Shown here piece after piece: positions 9,722 to 21,873 of a DNA stretch of 64,000 nt. A program made the translations under genes and the position numbers. The notes below the pieces were generated by a model. The model was not told where the DNA came from, searched no databases, and worked only from the letters and a program-made list of their open reading frames with translations. Numbering within the stretch: position 1 is the first letter of the stretch; every line of letters begins with the position of its first letter. The DNA is from Syncephalis fuscata (Eukaryota; Zoopagomycota; Zoopagomycetes; Zoopagales; Piptocephalidaceae), in NCBI GenBank assembly GCA_025786725.1, contig JAHLTZ010000004.1, positions 806,001 through 870,000 of the forward strand, given 5' to 3'.

Positions 9722-10117
9722 AACCGGACATCATATTGATTAGCAAATATAACCTAGCTATGGGTATTATTATATCATCAATATCGTTTTAGCAATAAAG
9801 ATTATTTTTTATCATTATATTGCAATTTAATTGATATTGTAAATACATAATACTGTTACTCAAATAGTAATAAAGATAACTTTTATAATTCAATTCATTT
9901 TAATTTATTATCAAAATTTATACGATTACAATTTTTGTTATAATTATGCTAATTTGAGCTATTGTTATAAGTTAAAGCCATTTGCTACTAATAATATTTT
10001 TTTATTAAATTGGTATTAAACCATTTTAGTAATAGATTTAATAGTAAAATTTAAAAACGGTCTATTTTTGAAATTATCTTAATTTATATGTATAATAATA
10101 AATCTACAATTTACTAT
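9722..10117. other. Very AT-rich 3' flank
   Basis: Between two convergent genes; only poly(A)-like AATAAA elements (9794, 9870) are seen. Confidence 0.4.
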
Positions 10118-11448
10118 TTATTTCATTAATTGGACATAGTTAAATAGTTCACTGTCTTTGATGAAATCTTTGTAGAATTCAGCCTCAACCATAACATCTA
10201 CATCAAGTCCGCTCTTTCCTGTTTTTGAACATGGCGGAGCCTCGAAAATAGTGCTAATAAGTGTATTAGGAATTTTATATCGTCTACAGCACATCGGACT
10301 ACCATTGCCAAAGTCCATTTTAGCATAATAGCCAAACTTGGACCAATCTGAGCTAACAAAATCTAAACTTTCTGTTTTAACACATAATCTATTGATAAAC
10401 GAATCTGCACTTTCAACATTCGCTCGCAGTATCCATTCTTTGACGTTATTTTTCTTCTTTATAAGTGATTGACGGCGTGCTAAAGCTACACTACCAAGTG
10501 CGTTATTTAACAATTCACCTGCCGTCATGTCCAGCATTGTTTGTTCAGCCACGTTGCCAAAATAGTTATCAGGAATGCTATCGAGACAAGGCCGCATGTT
10601 AAAAGAAGCACTTTCAGTCAGCAGTTTTTCTGCTGGAATTCGCCTAACTTTAACATGTGCTCGCCAGATTAAACTTAAAACAACGTCCAGTGTAGAAAAC
10701 CATCCAGCACTACGCTCTTTTTTACTAAGTGAATCGATGGTTGTTTGTTTTAATTGTGCAAGACTTTCTGGGCTAAACCAAGTAGTACTGATTTTCTAGA
10801 AATGCCTGTCATTTTTTATGCATTCCAACAAACTGATTTGGATTCGGTTTTACCAATACGTGTTTTAGTTCAGGTTCAAGTTGTAATAATTCTCGATTAT
10901 TATTCGGTGGAGGTGGTGTTTCCCCTCGTGCAAATGCCGCCCATGTTTTTAAAAACATTGACCAGCCAATACCATCAGCAATGTAATGGTGTCCTGACTG
11001 GCAAATCATTAAGCCCGAGTTATTTGCAAATCGTATGACATGGATAACTGTCGGTATGGCTTTTGCTTCATTTGCAAAGACAGCCTGCCATTCAGGTGAA
11101 ATACTGCTATCTGGCCAGTCCTGATTATATGATGAAATATCATTCTCACAATAGGACTCCCGGTATGGTACACCTTCATCAAGTGATTGTACCTCATATT
11201 GATCGTTTCCAATGGATACCAATCGGCCGGCAACAATAGGATATTGCTCAATTGTTTTCTGCAGTGCACTAGTCAGCCTCGATGTAGGCATGAAATCTGC
11301 TGTATTTTCATGATTTTTATAAAAAAAGACTCGTTGTGTGAATCGGAACAATAACATAATCTACCTCTGCCTCACTTAATTCATATTTGGTTTGTATATG
11401 GCCATTTCTTGTATTAACCAAAGTCTCAATGACGGTGTTTATAGCCAT
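10118..11448 (-). CDS. HXXXD-type (BAHD / trichothecene acetyltransferase-like) acyltransferase, one-base frame break
   Basis: Exon 1 runs from ATG at 11448 to 10854 and exon 2 from 10795 to 10118 (intron 58 nt). The catalytic motif HHYIADGIGW (HXXXDG) and the second motif DFGNGSP (DFGWG) are both present, as are WFSPESLAQLK and a WRAHV segment of the family. Known chemistry: transfer of an acyl group from acyl-CoA to an alcohol or amine, His as base. The N-terminal 35 codons (ending VIVPIHTT) are in a different frame from VFFYKNHEN that should follow. Exon 1 is 595 nt, one more than a multiple of three. The extra base lies in ACAACGAG (about 11333) or in the T7 run (11321-11327). This may be a sequencing indel or a real lesion. 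The substrate is unknown. Confidence 0.75.
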
Positions 11449-14192
11449 ATTCGAACAATGTACGAAACAATATCAATAATTTGAATGAAAAACAATGCAG
11501 TAAAGTAACGATAATTGTCACATTATTTTTTATTGGCTCTTTATAAAGGCATTTGCTTTTTAAGCAAGGGAAACTAAGTATCGCAATAGGCGAACAATTG
11601 GGGCTTGCTGCATCCATGCTTAGGCCTTTAAGAAAACGCTAATTAGACATAATATTCAAGTTATTATGCATTTACAAGGTCACGCTATGACGAAATAAAT
11701 GCAGAAATTAAATAGTGGATTTATTTTAAAAATATTCTACCTAGTAGCTGCGTTAACTCAGCGGTCAATTAATCTTACCGACCGAATGGATCAATCCAAA
11801 AATAGCCACATTACTATGTGCTGTCATTAAGGCCTTGGATTTAAACGGTACTGAAGAATTGTGCAGGCGGCTAGCAATATTGGCTATTTTATATAATACG
11901 AATTTATATTATTTATTGCTATGTTTGCGTGCAATATTGCGTGTAGGATTACGCAGGCTATATAGTAGATGTTACAAGCAATTGTAATTTTGGTAGTAAG
12001 CGCTTATCACTATTGAATAGCGTGGCCAGTTTCATTTTATGGCAATTTTTTGGTACAGCACGATTTCAACATTTTTCTACTTTTATTACAAGTTTGTGTA
12101 AAAGCTACAGCAAACGTACTAATATTTCCAAAATTTAAACCTACAAAATAAATTTACAATATAATAATCAGATTTGAGCATATATAAAATGAAAATTTAC
12201 TAACAAGCTTTAATAAATGTCTAATAATATTATCCGTAATCAACCAAGTATTTATGCATATGGCGCCAATCGTTTGTCACTGACAGCTTGTGCAGTATTT
12301 GGTTTCAAAGACAATGCAGACATCAAGCTAATCTTTGTATGCTTTTATCTATATTAAAATAATTGATAACTATAGACCAAGAATGATAGTACAAAATTGA
12401 TAACGCACAGAACTGCCATTTCCAAAGTTAAAAGTAAAATAACATTAACTCGATCGAAAGTAATTATATCCATACTTTTCAGCATGTTGTTATAAAACCA
12501 GATGTATGATGGTGTAATTCTTGCTAAGCAACCAAAATGGGGGGAGAGTAATAGAGGTGGCTTAGTCAAATGCTAGACACAAATCAATAAAGATTATAAA
12601 ATTAGTATCTTAACGAATTTTATTATTAATAAATAGCTCTATTCAATAATTTACATGGAAGTTTCAACTGTATAAACCTGAAAGTAAATAAAAGTAATTA
12701 GAAGTAGAAAAGTTGTTTATTTAATGTTTGACCGACAGTATTATAAATATTAATACTGTCGTTCTTAAATGGAAACAAATTAAAAAGGCCCTGATGGGAA
12801 TAAACCTTAATTAAAGTACAACGAAGCTTAGTTTAAACTTCATTGATTCATGTGCTTTGGTCAATAGTAATAATGTTATAAAAAATACAATAATTGTAAC
12901 ATTTATATTATGCATTTTAAAATTTAATGTGAACTAAGTAAATAATTTTTTACCACAGGAGTATTGTAAATCATATAGTTTTGACATTAAATGTATTTGA
13001 ATAGCGTTCCATTATGTTCATGATTCACCAAAGTTATAAAATAATAGTAGAACTATTGTAGGTATATTGTATTTAATATTAATTATCATTATAAAGTAAT
13101 TAATACAAAAAAAACATGCAAGTGATTGTCATTTAGAGTATATGGTTAACTAAACGAACTGACAAACACCACATAAATAAATTAAAAGTAAAAAAGTTTT
13201 AATTTCTATTACAAAAAACTATAAATATTTACATGTCACTTTGGTAGGAATATTAACACAAGCTATTATTCAACAAACAATAATCATTCACTTTGCTTTA
13301 TTTTCCCTAGCTTTAGTAATAAGTTTTATTGAGATTATTATTTGAAGTGTTGGTAGTCGCTAGCTAATGAAAATAATTTTCAATACTTATCAAATAAGTT
13401 ATTTTATATTAGAGTCGATACATGTTTATTAAATAGCTAGAATTTAGGAACATAAATAATATGCAATCAAGAAAGTATCATATAAGCAACTGACTACAAC
13501 ATGATGCTTGTCAAACACGTGCATGACAACATCAATACAAACCCACGACACAATAATAAATCCTCCCATTGAATTTAACGAATAGAAAATATTGATTAGT
13601 GTAATTGATATAGCCCTTTTTTTAGATTTGGCATTCCATATGCCATAACTTCTACATGTCGGAAACGGTAAAATATAAATGGCACTTGCATATGTCTTTG
13701 AAACCGGTAAAAAAAAACTTCTACGGCGATGCATTAGTTTATCCGAAGCTTTAGAAAAAAAATCAATGCATACAGGTCTTGGCACTATTTCAAGATACGG
13801 TGAGTTTGCTTGAACGCATTATAAAATGCGTAACTAATTTTTATATCAGCATTAACAAATATACAATAAATTTGGAACTGTGTCAAATAGGCAGAAAAAC
13901 AAAACGAAAATAATTAAGTATTAATAATAAGCCTACTAAGGACAAAACGGGATATGACTAATGACACTTCATACGTTGCATATCCATGTACGACACCAAG
14001 ATGCACCTGTCTTGGCCGCATGTAAGCTGTTCATGTGACGTTGGAATTTATCCACACGTACCTTTTACGTTCCAAGACATTTAAATACACCTTCAAGTAT
14101 TGCTTTTTTACCGTCTACTGTTCAACATATCAGCGTAACACTTTATTTCAGTTATAAGCACACTTATATCTTTTGGTAAACTCAAACTAGCC
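11449..14192. other. 2.7-kb AT-rich gene-poor stretch
   Basis: No gene I can support. A 113-codon minus-strand frame (13444-13785) has no ATG at its start and shows two hydrophobic segments but no recognisable motif. A small palindrome ACGCAT-TATAAA-ATGCGT lies at about 13815-13832. Confidence 0.4.
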
Positions 14193-16137
14193 ATGAGCAT
14201 CGATCAAGAATCAAGTACAAATCAGCCTGTGGTTATTGTTGGCGCTGGGTCAGTTGGTTTGATGGCCGCTCTTGTGCTAACGGAAATTGGCGTCCCTGTG
14301 GAAATCTATGGTTAGTTACAAGGACTGGAAGCAATGTTAAGCTAACACATACGTCAACTGAGTAGAACGTAATCACAAGCAAACGACGGAATGGCGTGCT
14401 GCCGGTATACACTCACGTATTATCGAAATGTTTGCTCGCTACGGGCTAGCAGAAAGATTGTTAGCAGTTGGAAATCCATTTAATAAATTCCGATACATCC
14501 GAAACGGAAAAGTCTTAGAAGGCATGTCGATTGACTGTATTCGTAGCGAGTATCCTATGACACTGGGATGTGGTCAAGACAGCACGGAAGCCCTACTTCA
14601 CGAAAGACTAGCTGAACTAGGAATTTACGTAAAGTGGGGATGGGAATACGTTTCACATGAATCAATCGACGATAATAGGCAAATCAGTATCCAGTTTAAG
14701 AAAGTCGATTCGGATGAAGTTATAACGCGCCAAACACCTTACATGGTTGGATGTGATGGTGCACACAGCAAAATACGCAAAGCTATAGGTGCCCAGTTTA
14801 ACGGACGATCTTCTGGAGATCGTGTAGCGGTTTTTGATGTCGAAGTTGATGTGGATTGGCTACCAGTAGCATGGTAAGTTTATTAATCATGTGTTATATT
14901 ATTGCTAATTTATCTCAGTTTTATTGTTAATTCTAACGGCTTTGTGGGAGCTGTTTGCGCACATGACAACAACAAATATCGCATGTTTACAGGATGGAAT
15001 GCCAATTCACCTGACCCAACGAAAGATGAGTTAGTTGAGGCGATTAAGCGTAGTTTTCTTCCAATGGACTTTGGCAATCCGCGCATATTATCGCTCTCAA
15101 TGTTCAACATAAATGAACGTCGCGCCTCGCAGTTTATATCTGGCGACGCCCGTGTGTTTATTTGTGGCGACGCTGCACACGTACACAGTCCTGCAGGTGG
15201 GCAGGGAATGAACATGGGCTTGCAAGATGCAGAAAACATTGCATGGAAAATAGGCATGGTTTATCACGGATATGCCAAATCGGATTTATTGAAGTCATAC
15301 GGAACGGAGCGAATTCCTGTTGCTGATGATGTTATCAAACTATCGGGAAGTCTTACACTTCTTTTGAGGCATAGGTGGATAGCAAATGCATTTTTACGCC
15401 TTCAGCCAATAATGCGACACTTACCTAAGTTTTATATGCGCATAAGAATGGAAACAACAGCACAGCTTCGTATCAAATATTCCTTATCTGATCATGGTGG
15501 TATATTTGCAGATACACCAGCATGGTCCAAGGCTGCTTCATCATGGAATTTGTTTAATTGGTTCCCGTTTAACTTGTTTTCAGATCCTATTTGTATGCCA
15601 GGCTCGCGCGCCATTGATTGTCAGGTCATCGATCCAGCCAACTGCACCAATACGCGTACTCGTCACTTTTATGCACAAAATAATGGATCATACAAAGCTG
15701 TCATATTTATTGATAATCGCAAGACTGCTGCTGATAATAGCACAGTAGAAACAAACGCATGTCAACTGCCACTAGACACTATGAGTCAGCTAAAAGACGT
15801 AATGACAACATTCAAAGCATACAAATCGGCAGTATTACCGGCATTTGTTATTTATGGTACACAAAGCAGCAACGATACAGTTGGATTATCTGCACAAACG
15901 ACGTCGCTGATAGCACAATTAAACAAAAAATTCAATGATGTGCCAGTATTTATCGACATGAATCAAGGCAAACAATACGACAACATGACAATGGCAGACA
16001 TGTATCAATGCACACGTTTAAACGAGCACGCTGTATACCTTATTCGACCAGACACTTATATTGCGGCGCGTATGTTATTGCATGAAGCAGCGATAACAGT
16101 CGGTAGTCATTTAGATACAATTGGTATGCAAAAATAA
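14193..16137 (+). CDS. FAD-dependent aromatic-ring monooxygenase (phenol-hydroxylase / PheA-TfdB type)
   Basis: Three exons, 14193-14310, 14366-14873, 14919-16137, 614 aa. The ADP-binding fold is at the N-terminus (VVIVGAGSVGLMAAL, residues 13-27) followed by an acidic end of beta-2 (VEIYERN). The DG motif (MVGCDGAHSKIRKAIG) and the GD motif (VFICGDAAHVHSPAGGQGMN) that bind FAD/NADPH and the FAD ribose are intact. A C-terminal thioredoxin-like domain typical of phenol hydroxylases fits the extra about 180 residues. Known role: NAD(P)H-dependent hydroxylation of phenolic compounds in catabolism or secondary metabolism. The acyltransferase lies 2.7 kb away on the other strand; no cluster is implied. 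The first intron follows the nucleotide-binding beta strand. Confidence 0.9.
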
Positions 16138-16338
16138 ACGCTATACTCACTAAGCAGCTATACCAACGGCAATTATATTGCAAATCAATTAACAACACAA
16201 AACACAATAAGCAAATCAATAAACTATCTTGTTATTCCCACTTTTATATTATTTAGCTAAATAAAATAAATAACATGTAATTCAGATATGTAAATGCACA
16301 CGTCATGCCAATATTATTAATAATTTATTAGAGTGTAG

Positions 16339-18110
16339 CTATACTAAAATATTTTCTGTAATAATATCGTCTTCGTCCGAACATTCTGTAACACCTCCAT
16401 TACCAAATGAACCAAGATCTAATCCACCATAACTACCAAGATCAATGCGGCGCCTTGATAAACTTGTTGAATATTGTGAATCTACATCGACGCGATCGTG
16501 GTTAGATTGACTAGTAAAAGATGGTCTTATTGGACTGTGTGGGAGCGCAACAAGTGGGAGATGCAACTGACATTGCTGAAGAATCGATCTATTTGACTGG
16601 GATCGTGACGTATGCTGCTGGGCACAATTAGATGCAATTCTTGTGATAAATTCTGGCTCTATATGGCTATTTTGAGTTACTGCTAGCTGATTTGTATAGG
16701 TAGCCACTCGCGGTAAACTTGGTAAGCTAGCCTGGCGTATTCTTGTGCGCAAGTTTTCATTTAATGCACATGATTTTGCTACTATACGTGTTGAATTGGT
16801 ATGCCTATGAGATGGAAAAGATCTACTAGACAAAGCATTGGGATGAAATTGTCGTCGTCGTCGTCGTGGAGGAGGAGGGACAACAAATGAAAATGGCTCT
16901 AATTCCTGATTTTCTATGCCATTAAGTCGATCATTATTGTTAATAGTATGCTCAAAAGAATCATTTGCTACGCGTGGAAGTAAATTGGCGCCTACATCAT
17001 CTTGGCTGTAGCTTTCATTATAGATCACATGGTCTCCTGCCTCTAAATTATGCAAATTGGCATCGTTGACAGTTAAAGAAGTATTTTGCTCTGATTGTAA
17101 ATGTACAAATGAGCGTGAAGTAGGAGACCGTTCAAACGATGCCCGCTGGTAAAGATTGGTGCCAGCGGTGACAATTGCAGATACAGATGATATAAAAGGC
17201 CATTGGATCTTGCTGAGTGGTCCTCTGTTGTAATTGCTGTGCTTTCGGCCCACATGCTTGATTGCATTGAATGTCGGTCTACAGTTGTTCCATAACGAGT
17301 GGTATGAATTAGCTGGCTGTTTACTGGTGATGGTATGCTGGATATACTGCCTGTAGAGTTACGAAGATGCAAAGATTCAAAATTGATTGGCAGACGTCGT
17401 GCGGAAACAGGTGATGAAGATAAGATACTAGGTAAAGTATGATTACTGTTAGATTGATCCGTGTCGAGATGGGAATTTATAAATGAAATGCTGCTGTTAT
17501 CGGAAAGCATCATAGAGTTTCGATTGATGACGTTGCTATTCGATTCCAAATTATTGGTAGCTGCATCAGTAGGTGTAGTTCCAGTAACATGGTTAGCTGT
17601 CTTGATAGACTCTGTTGATCTATGACATGCTGCACGGTTCCGAAATGTTCCAAAAGCCGAGAGTACTGAGCGATTTTGTTGTGTACGCCGAATTGGCAGA
17701 ACAGGTAAAGCGGGTAAAGACAACGAGCGCCGTCTGTTGGTTGGTTGTATACTTTCAGATACGTGGCGCTGATGTGTATTGCCAATAGAATCATTAGAGC
17801 GCATTCTTATTCCTTTAAATGAAGTGTATAGCAAACGTCGTGGCACTTCGGGTAGAATATCCACAAAAGACGCAATCGACCCTGTTAATCTTCTTTCAGC
17901 GACTCGTCGTTTTTTTGCATTTTTTTCCAAAAGAGATGGCGTGGCTTCACCTCTGGTTACAAGCATATTCATTGGATTAATAAAATTATCGATGGATAAG
18001 GGCCTTGCCAGTTGCTCAGTATTTATTGACCGATGTTCTATAGCTGGACTACTAGCAATTGTTATGTTTTGTTGATTGTCTAGTAATGGTGGTATGAATA
18101 TTTCTGACAA
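16339..18110 (-). CDS. Ser/Thr/Asn-rich region, probable cytoplasmic tail of the upstream 7TM protein (two frames)
   Basis: Two overlapping minus-strand frames. The first covers 18110-17073 (from MSEIFIPPLLDNQQ), the second 17253-16339 and contains no ATG, so it must be joined from the first. A 68-nt intron (GTAAACAG...ATCAAG, near 17240-17310) would connect them in phase; a frameshift is the alternative. The content is disordered: Ser/Arg clusters (NRRRSLSLPALPVLP), a PPPPRRRRRQ run coded by a GTCGTC repeat near 16853, and an acidic end (ECSDEDD). No domain recognised. It may be a separate gene starting at 18110; the frame continues upstream for about 17 codons without an ATG. Confidence 0.45.
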
Positions 18111-18132
18111 ATAAGGCTGCTGAATTTCGTGG

Positions 18133-19421
18133 TTAACTTCGCTTTGTGGTCGATGTGTATATCAAGGTTGCTGTATAGTTTTGTGATCTATTTGTGTCGT
18201 AAATCGTATTTTCGATTTCACTATCGGCTAGCATGAGGGGAGTACGGGAGGAATAGATATTGGCGGAAAGTGTATAAATTAATAGCAGATACATAATGGG
18301 TAGAATAGCAGATGATATAGCTGTAAATATAAGTTGCCAATATCCGCTAGAGTCGCGAAGAACCGCAAGGCTAGCTTGTGTTCCAGCAACTGATGCATAT
18401 AATAGTGCAACGGTTGGTAAAGCAAATAGATGTACAAATAATCGGTTATTATTTTTTAGATATAGTGCCAGATGAGAAATGGGTATGGCTTGAATACGAC
18501 GATTGTACATTTCAATCCATCTTTTACGTGTAGCTAGTGCAACTATAATTCCTGCAGCAGCGTAGACTGCACTCCAAATACATGTTATTATGCGAGATAA
18601 TGCCCATCCTAGACCTGTTGTTACATTACACCAGTATGGTTGTAAGCACCAATTTGGTTCTGGCTACTGGTCACGTTGTCGTAGTTATCCACTCGATTAT
18701 ATATGAATATTGGCTGATGGCTAGATGCCAGTGCGGAGGATGCTAAATTTTTAAATCCCATTGTTGATGTGGCATACCGATCAAACAATAGAAACGTAAG
18801 AAGCTCTGTGCACGGTACTGCTACTACCGCCACGGCAACGCAAGTCCATCCGGCCATGGGGCTGAATATTCGCCAATAATGACCGAGTACAAGTGTGTGA
18901 CCTCCATTACGAGAAGCAATGTGAAGTGCAAATGCTTGGCGTGCAAGTGCTAGCCAAATGGCCATTAAAAGCAGTGTGTCTGCCAGAACATCAAGCAAGA
19001 AAATCATACGCACTCGACCTGGATGAGCGGAGCTCAGTGTGAAAATGAGTGCGTTTGTACCGGCAAGAATCACATTGCGTGCATCCACCAGCGAGCTAGC
19101 TGGATACAATAAGGGAATAACACGCAGTATTAAAGATATAGCGCAGGTAAGCATAGCAGCCATTGTTACAACTCGAGACTTTGTTTCTTCTTTTAGCTTT
19201 AAATGTGCTGCCGAAGGCTGAGTGCCGGGTACAACGTTGGATGTTGACTGTGCCAAAACATTGGCAGGACTATCAAAATGCTCTCTACATGTTCTACATC
19301 GACTAATAACGACTGTGTAGCCCAAATAAATAAGCAGACACAAAGCTAGCGCAGCATGTTCAAGAGCTAGCGTTTCCGCAAGATTATTGGCAGAAATGAT
19401 GATTGGATATTTTGTGGCCAT
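18133..19421 (-). CDS. Seven-transmembrane protein (receptor-like), frame-disturbed
   Basis: The first frame runs from ATG at 19421 to about 18655 and holds four hydrophobic helices. A second frame, from about 18660 to 18133, holds three more (around WALSRIITCIWSAVYAAAG, LFVHLFALPTVALLYASVAG and LIFTAISSAILPIMYLLLIY). Together they give seven, with an extracellular-type loop carrying PNWCLQPYWCNVTTG. The join falls at CAGTAGCCAGAACC: the second frame has a TAG there and no intron of plausible length fits, so one base seems missing. The layout (short N-terminus, seven helices, long Ser/Thr tail) is that of a fungal G-protein-coupled receptor; the class is not assigned. The missing bases may be assembly errors or pseudogene lesions. 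Confidence 0.5.
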
Positions 19422-19887
19422 GGCCACACTATTATTTAATATAATGGCACTAGTTTAAAGGTAGTGCATGGAAGCTGGGGCAAGAAGACGTTTGATGAAG
19501 TAAAGTTGGTCAGTGTAAACGGTAGCGTGGGCGTGACCGCTACTGTTTAGTTTCAACTAATAGTACAGGGTAATATGTAGTAGTAGTAGTAGTAGGAGGG
19601 TAATAGTATTCGTTAGGCGAAGTAAAAGAAAAGAGGCGTTAACACGTGGGTGAATTCAAAATCACCAACAGCAATAATTAAAAGGACGATAGTGTAGGAA
19701 CTATAGGAACAGAGTAGAAGTGCCAGGACCCACGTGTTAAACTACGGAATAAGAGATAGTTTGCCAGAAAGATTGAATAGAAAGAAGGTGTCGGAGCTGA
19801 GTAAAGTGAGCCAAATCAAATGCTATGTATAAATGTTATATTGTCTATTTTGTAGGCAGATACTTGCGGTAATAGATAATACCCAAT
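19422..19887. other. Spacer with promoter-like elements
   Basis: Between divergent genes. It holds a TAG/TAC-type microsatellite near 19575-19596 and a TATA-like ATGTATAAATG near 19825. Confidence 0.35.
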
Positions 19888-20004
19888 ATGCCCAGTATTA
19901 AATGGATTTTATGTGCTTGGCTGGTGCTTCTGCAACAAAAGGCGAGTATTGATGTAGATAAGCGTGGACGGAAAACACGTGTTGTATTACGCAACAAGCA
20001 ATAA
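19888..20004 (+). CDS. Candidate short secreted peptide (38 aa)
   Basis: A 39-codon frame starting MPSIKWILCAWLVLLQQ, a hydrophobic signal-like leader, followed by a DVDKR dibasic site and a basic tail (GRKTRVVLRNKQ). This order (leader, short pro-region, KR, basic peptide) fits a Kex2-processed secreted peptide. A TATA-like element lies about 60 bp upstream. It is too short for statistical support and could be chance. Confidence 0.3.
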   Translation: MPSIKWILCAWLVLLQQKASIDVDKRGRKTRVVLRNKQ

Positions 20005-21873
20005 AACTTTTGCTAGTCGGAGTACGAATTATTTAAAAAATAACCGTAATCAGTAACTGATATAAATACGAGTAGACATTTAGCAAAAATGGTAATTGAA
20101 ATAAAAAGCCAAGTTTTGTACAGTAATGATACGTTACTATAAATAGTTCACAGAACGCTAAATTCCAGCTTTCAACGGGACTTGTAATAGTTGTTGAATA
20201 AAGGCTTATGAAGGTATGGATTGGATAGGCTATGTTGTATACGATAAATTTAAACAAGAATAACAAAAACAATAGTTTTAAAATAGCTAAGCAAAAAAAA
20301 GTGTTTGTGAAAAATGGAGCTCAAAATGATCAATATAAGCTATGCTAGTGTAATGTTTAATACTTTAAATGTGCCTTAAAAATAATAGTGTAAGAAGGCG
20401 CAGATAAAAATACCGACAGACAACTTTGGCATGTATCTCAAGCTTTTTGGTATTGTAACGAACCAATAAGGTTTTCTAACTGTAGGAATTTTGTTGGTGG
20501 CGACAAACGCGCTATGAATATGTAAAAATACCAGTGTAGTAATAAGATCAGCCAAATGTGCAGTTTAATGGATCATCACGTAGATCCATGGATACTGACA
20601 CGCACCAGTTGCCTATACAGATAATAAATATGTTATTTAGCGAATGACATAATTTACAGAATAGTATGAATACAATGCACTGTATAAAATGAAATAATGT
20701 AGTTAAAATAAAAACATAATGTTTCGCAACGTGATTTCTTCAGCAATGCTATGTAAATCAGTGAATCTATATTCGTACAGCAGTTGAAAATCAAGCGCGC
20801 AATAACAGTTGCGCACATAAAGTTACCAATCAATATTACATGTGAATGACAATTTTTAATCATTTTAGTATGTTAATCTAGAAACAAAAGTCAGGCCTTG
20901 ATTATTATATTCGAGAAATTCTGGCAGGTGTACACGCCTATTCGCACATTGATTTTTCTGCTTTCGCATTAATAGTGGCAGACCTTGTCGCGCTTTGATA
21001 GTGACTTGAGATACATATTACACGTGTGTAGTAATTAAAATAAAACTTAATTCACCAATTGTGCTGAATACAAAAGTGTAGATATGAAGAAAATACACAA
21101 ACAAAGACGTGGAAGTATCGGGCGTGGCGCCTAAAGCCGTTCAAACCGATAACAACATCACAGCAAAGCAATCATAGGTTATCAGAAGTATAGAAACGCC
21201 TTGGGTAAGGTGTTATATTCTCGGTATTTTTATCCGAGCGATGTCAGCCTTTTCTTGTTTTATTTTTGTGGCCTATCCTTGGCCAGTCTTACTGTGCCAC
21301 GTTTATGTTCTGGTCTTCCACCAGTACGCCCTTACTAAATATTTGAACTCGCAATTATTCTCAGGAACCTTTGTTGCGATTTGTACATAAAATCAAGACG
21401 GTTTTGCCCATTTATCGCAATCGTACATCTAACATGTTGTGTGGCTGTCGTGTTTTTCGTTTCTCCAGTGATTTATCTTTTTATTATCAATACCTGGTAT
21501 TGGACAACAAAATATTATTATTACTATCGCCTAGCTCCATTTCGATCTAGCAATCCGATAAGAGTGTACATTTACCGCTCTGTAGTCTAACGAGTGTATT
21601 AATCCTCATCAGCGTATTCAGATTAGTGCTAATTGTAACGGCTTGTATTGCAAGTTTATTGTAAAACTTGTTGCCAACAGCAGCGTTTCAGCCAGTGCAT
21701 GTTGCCCAAGGCGAAAATAACGCCCCGTAGCATTGACACTATCCCTTGATTTCTAAGGTGTGTTACTTGTCTCTATATTATAAGTTGGTCCTTTTGTTGT
21801 ATTCAGCTACTCTCGCCCATTCTTGCCCATCTTACATTCTAGAAACAAATATACATCCGCACACACATATACC
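20005..21873. other. 1.9-kb gene-free stretch
   Basis: AT-rich, no frame with protein-like content. The last 300 bases before 21874 are richer in C/T, as in fungal promoters or leaders. Confidence 0.4.

Noticed and set aside
13444-13785. 113-codon frame with hydrophobic segments
   Set aside because: No ATG at its start, no motif, no matching exon nearby.
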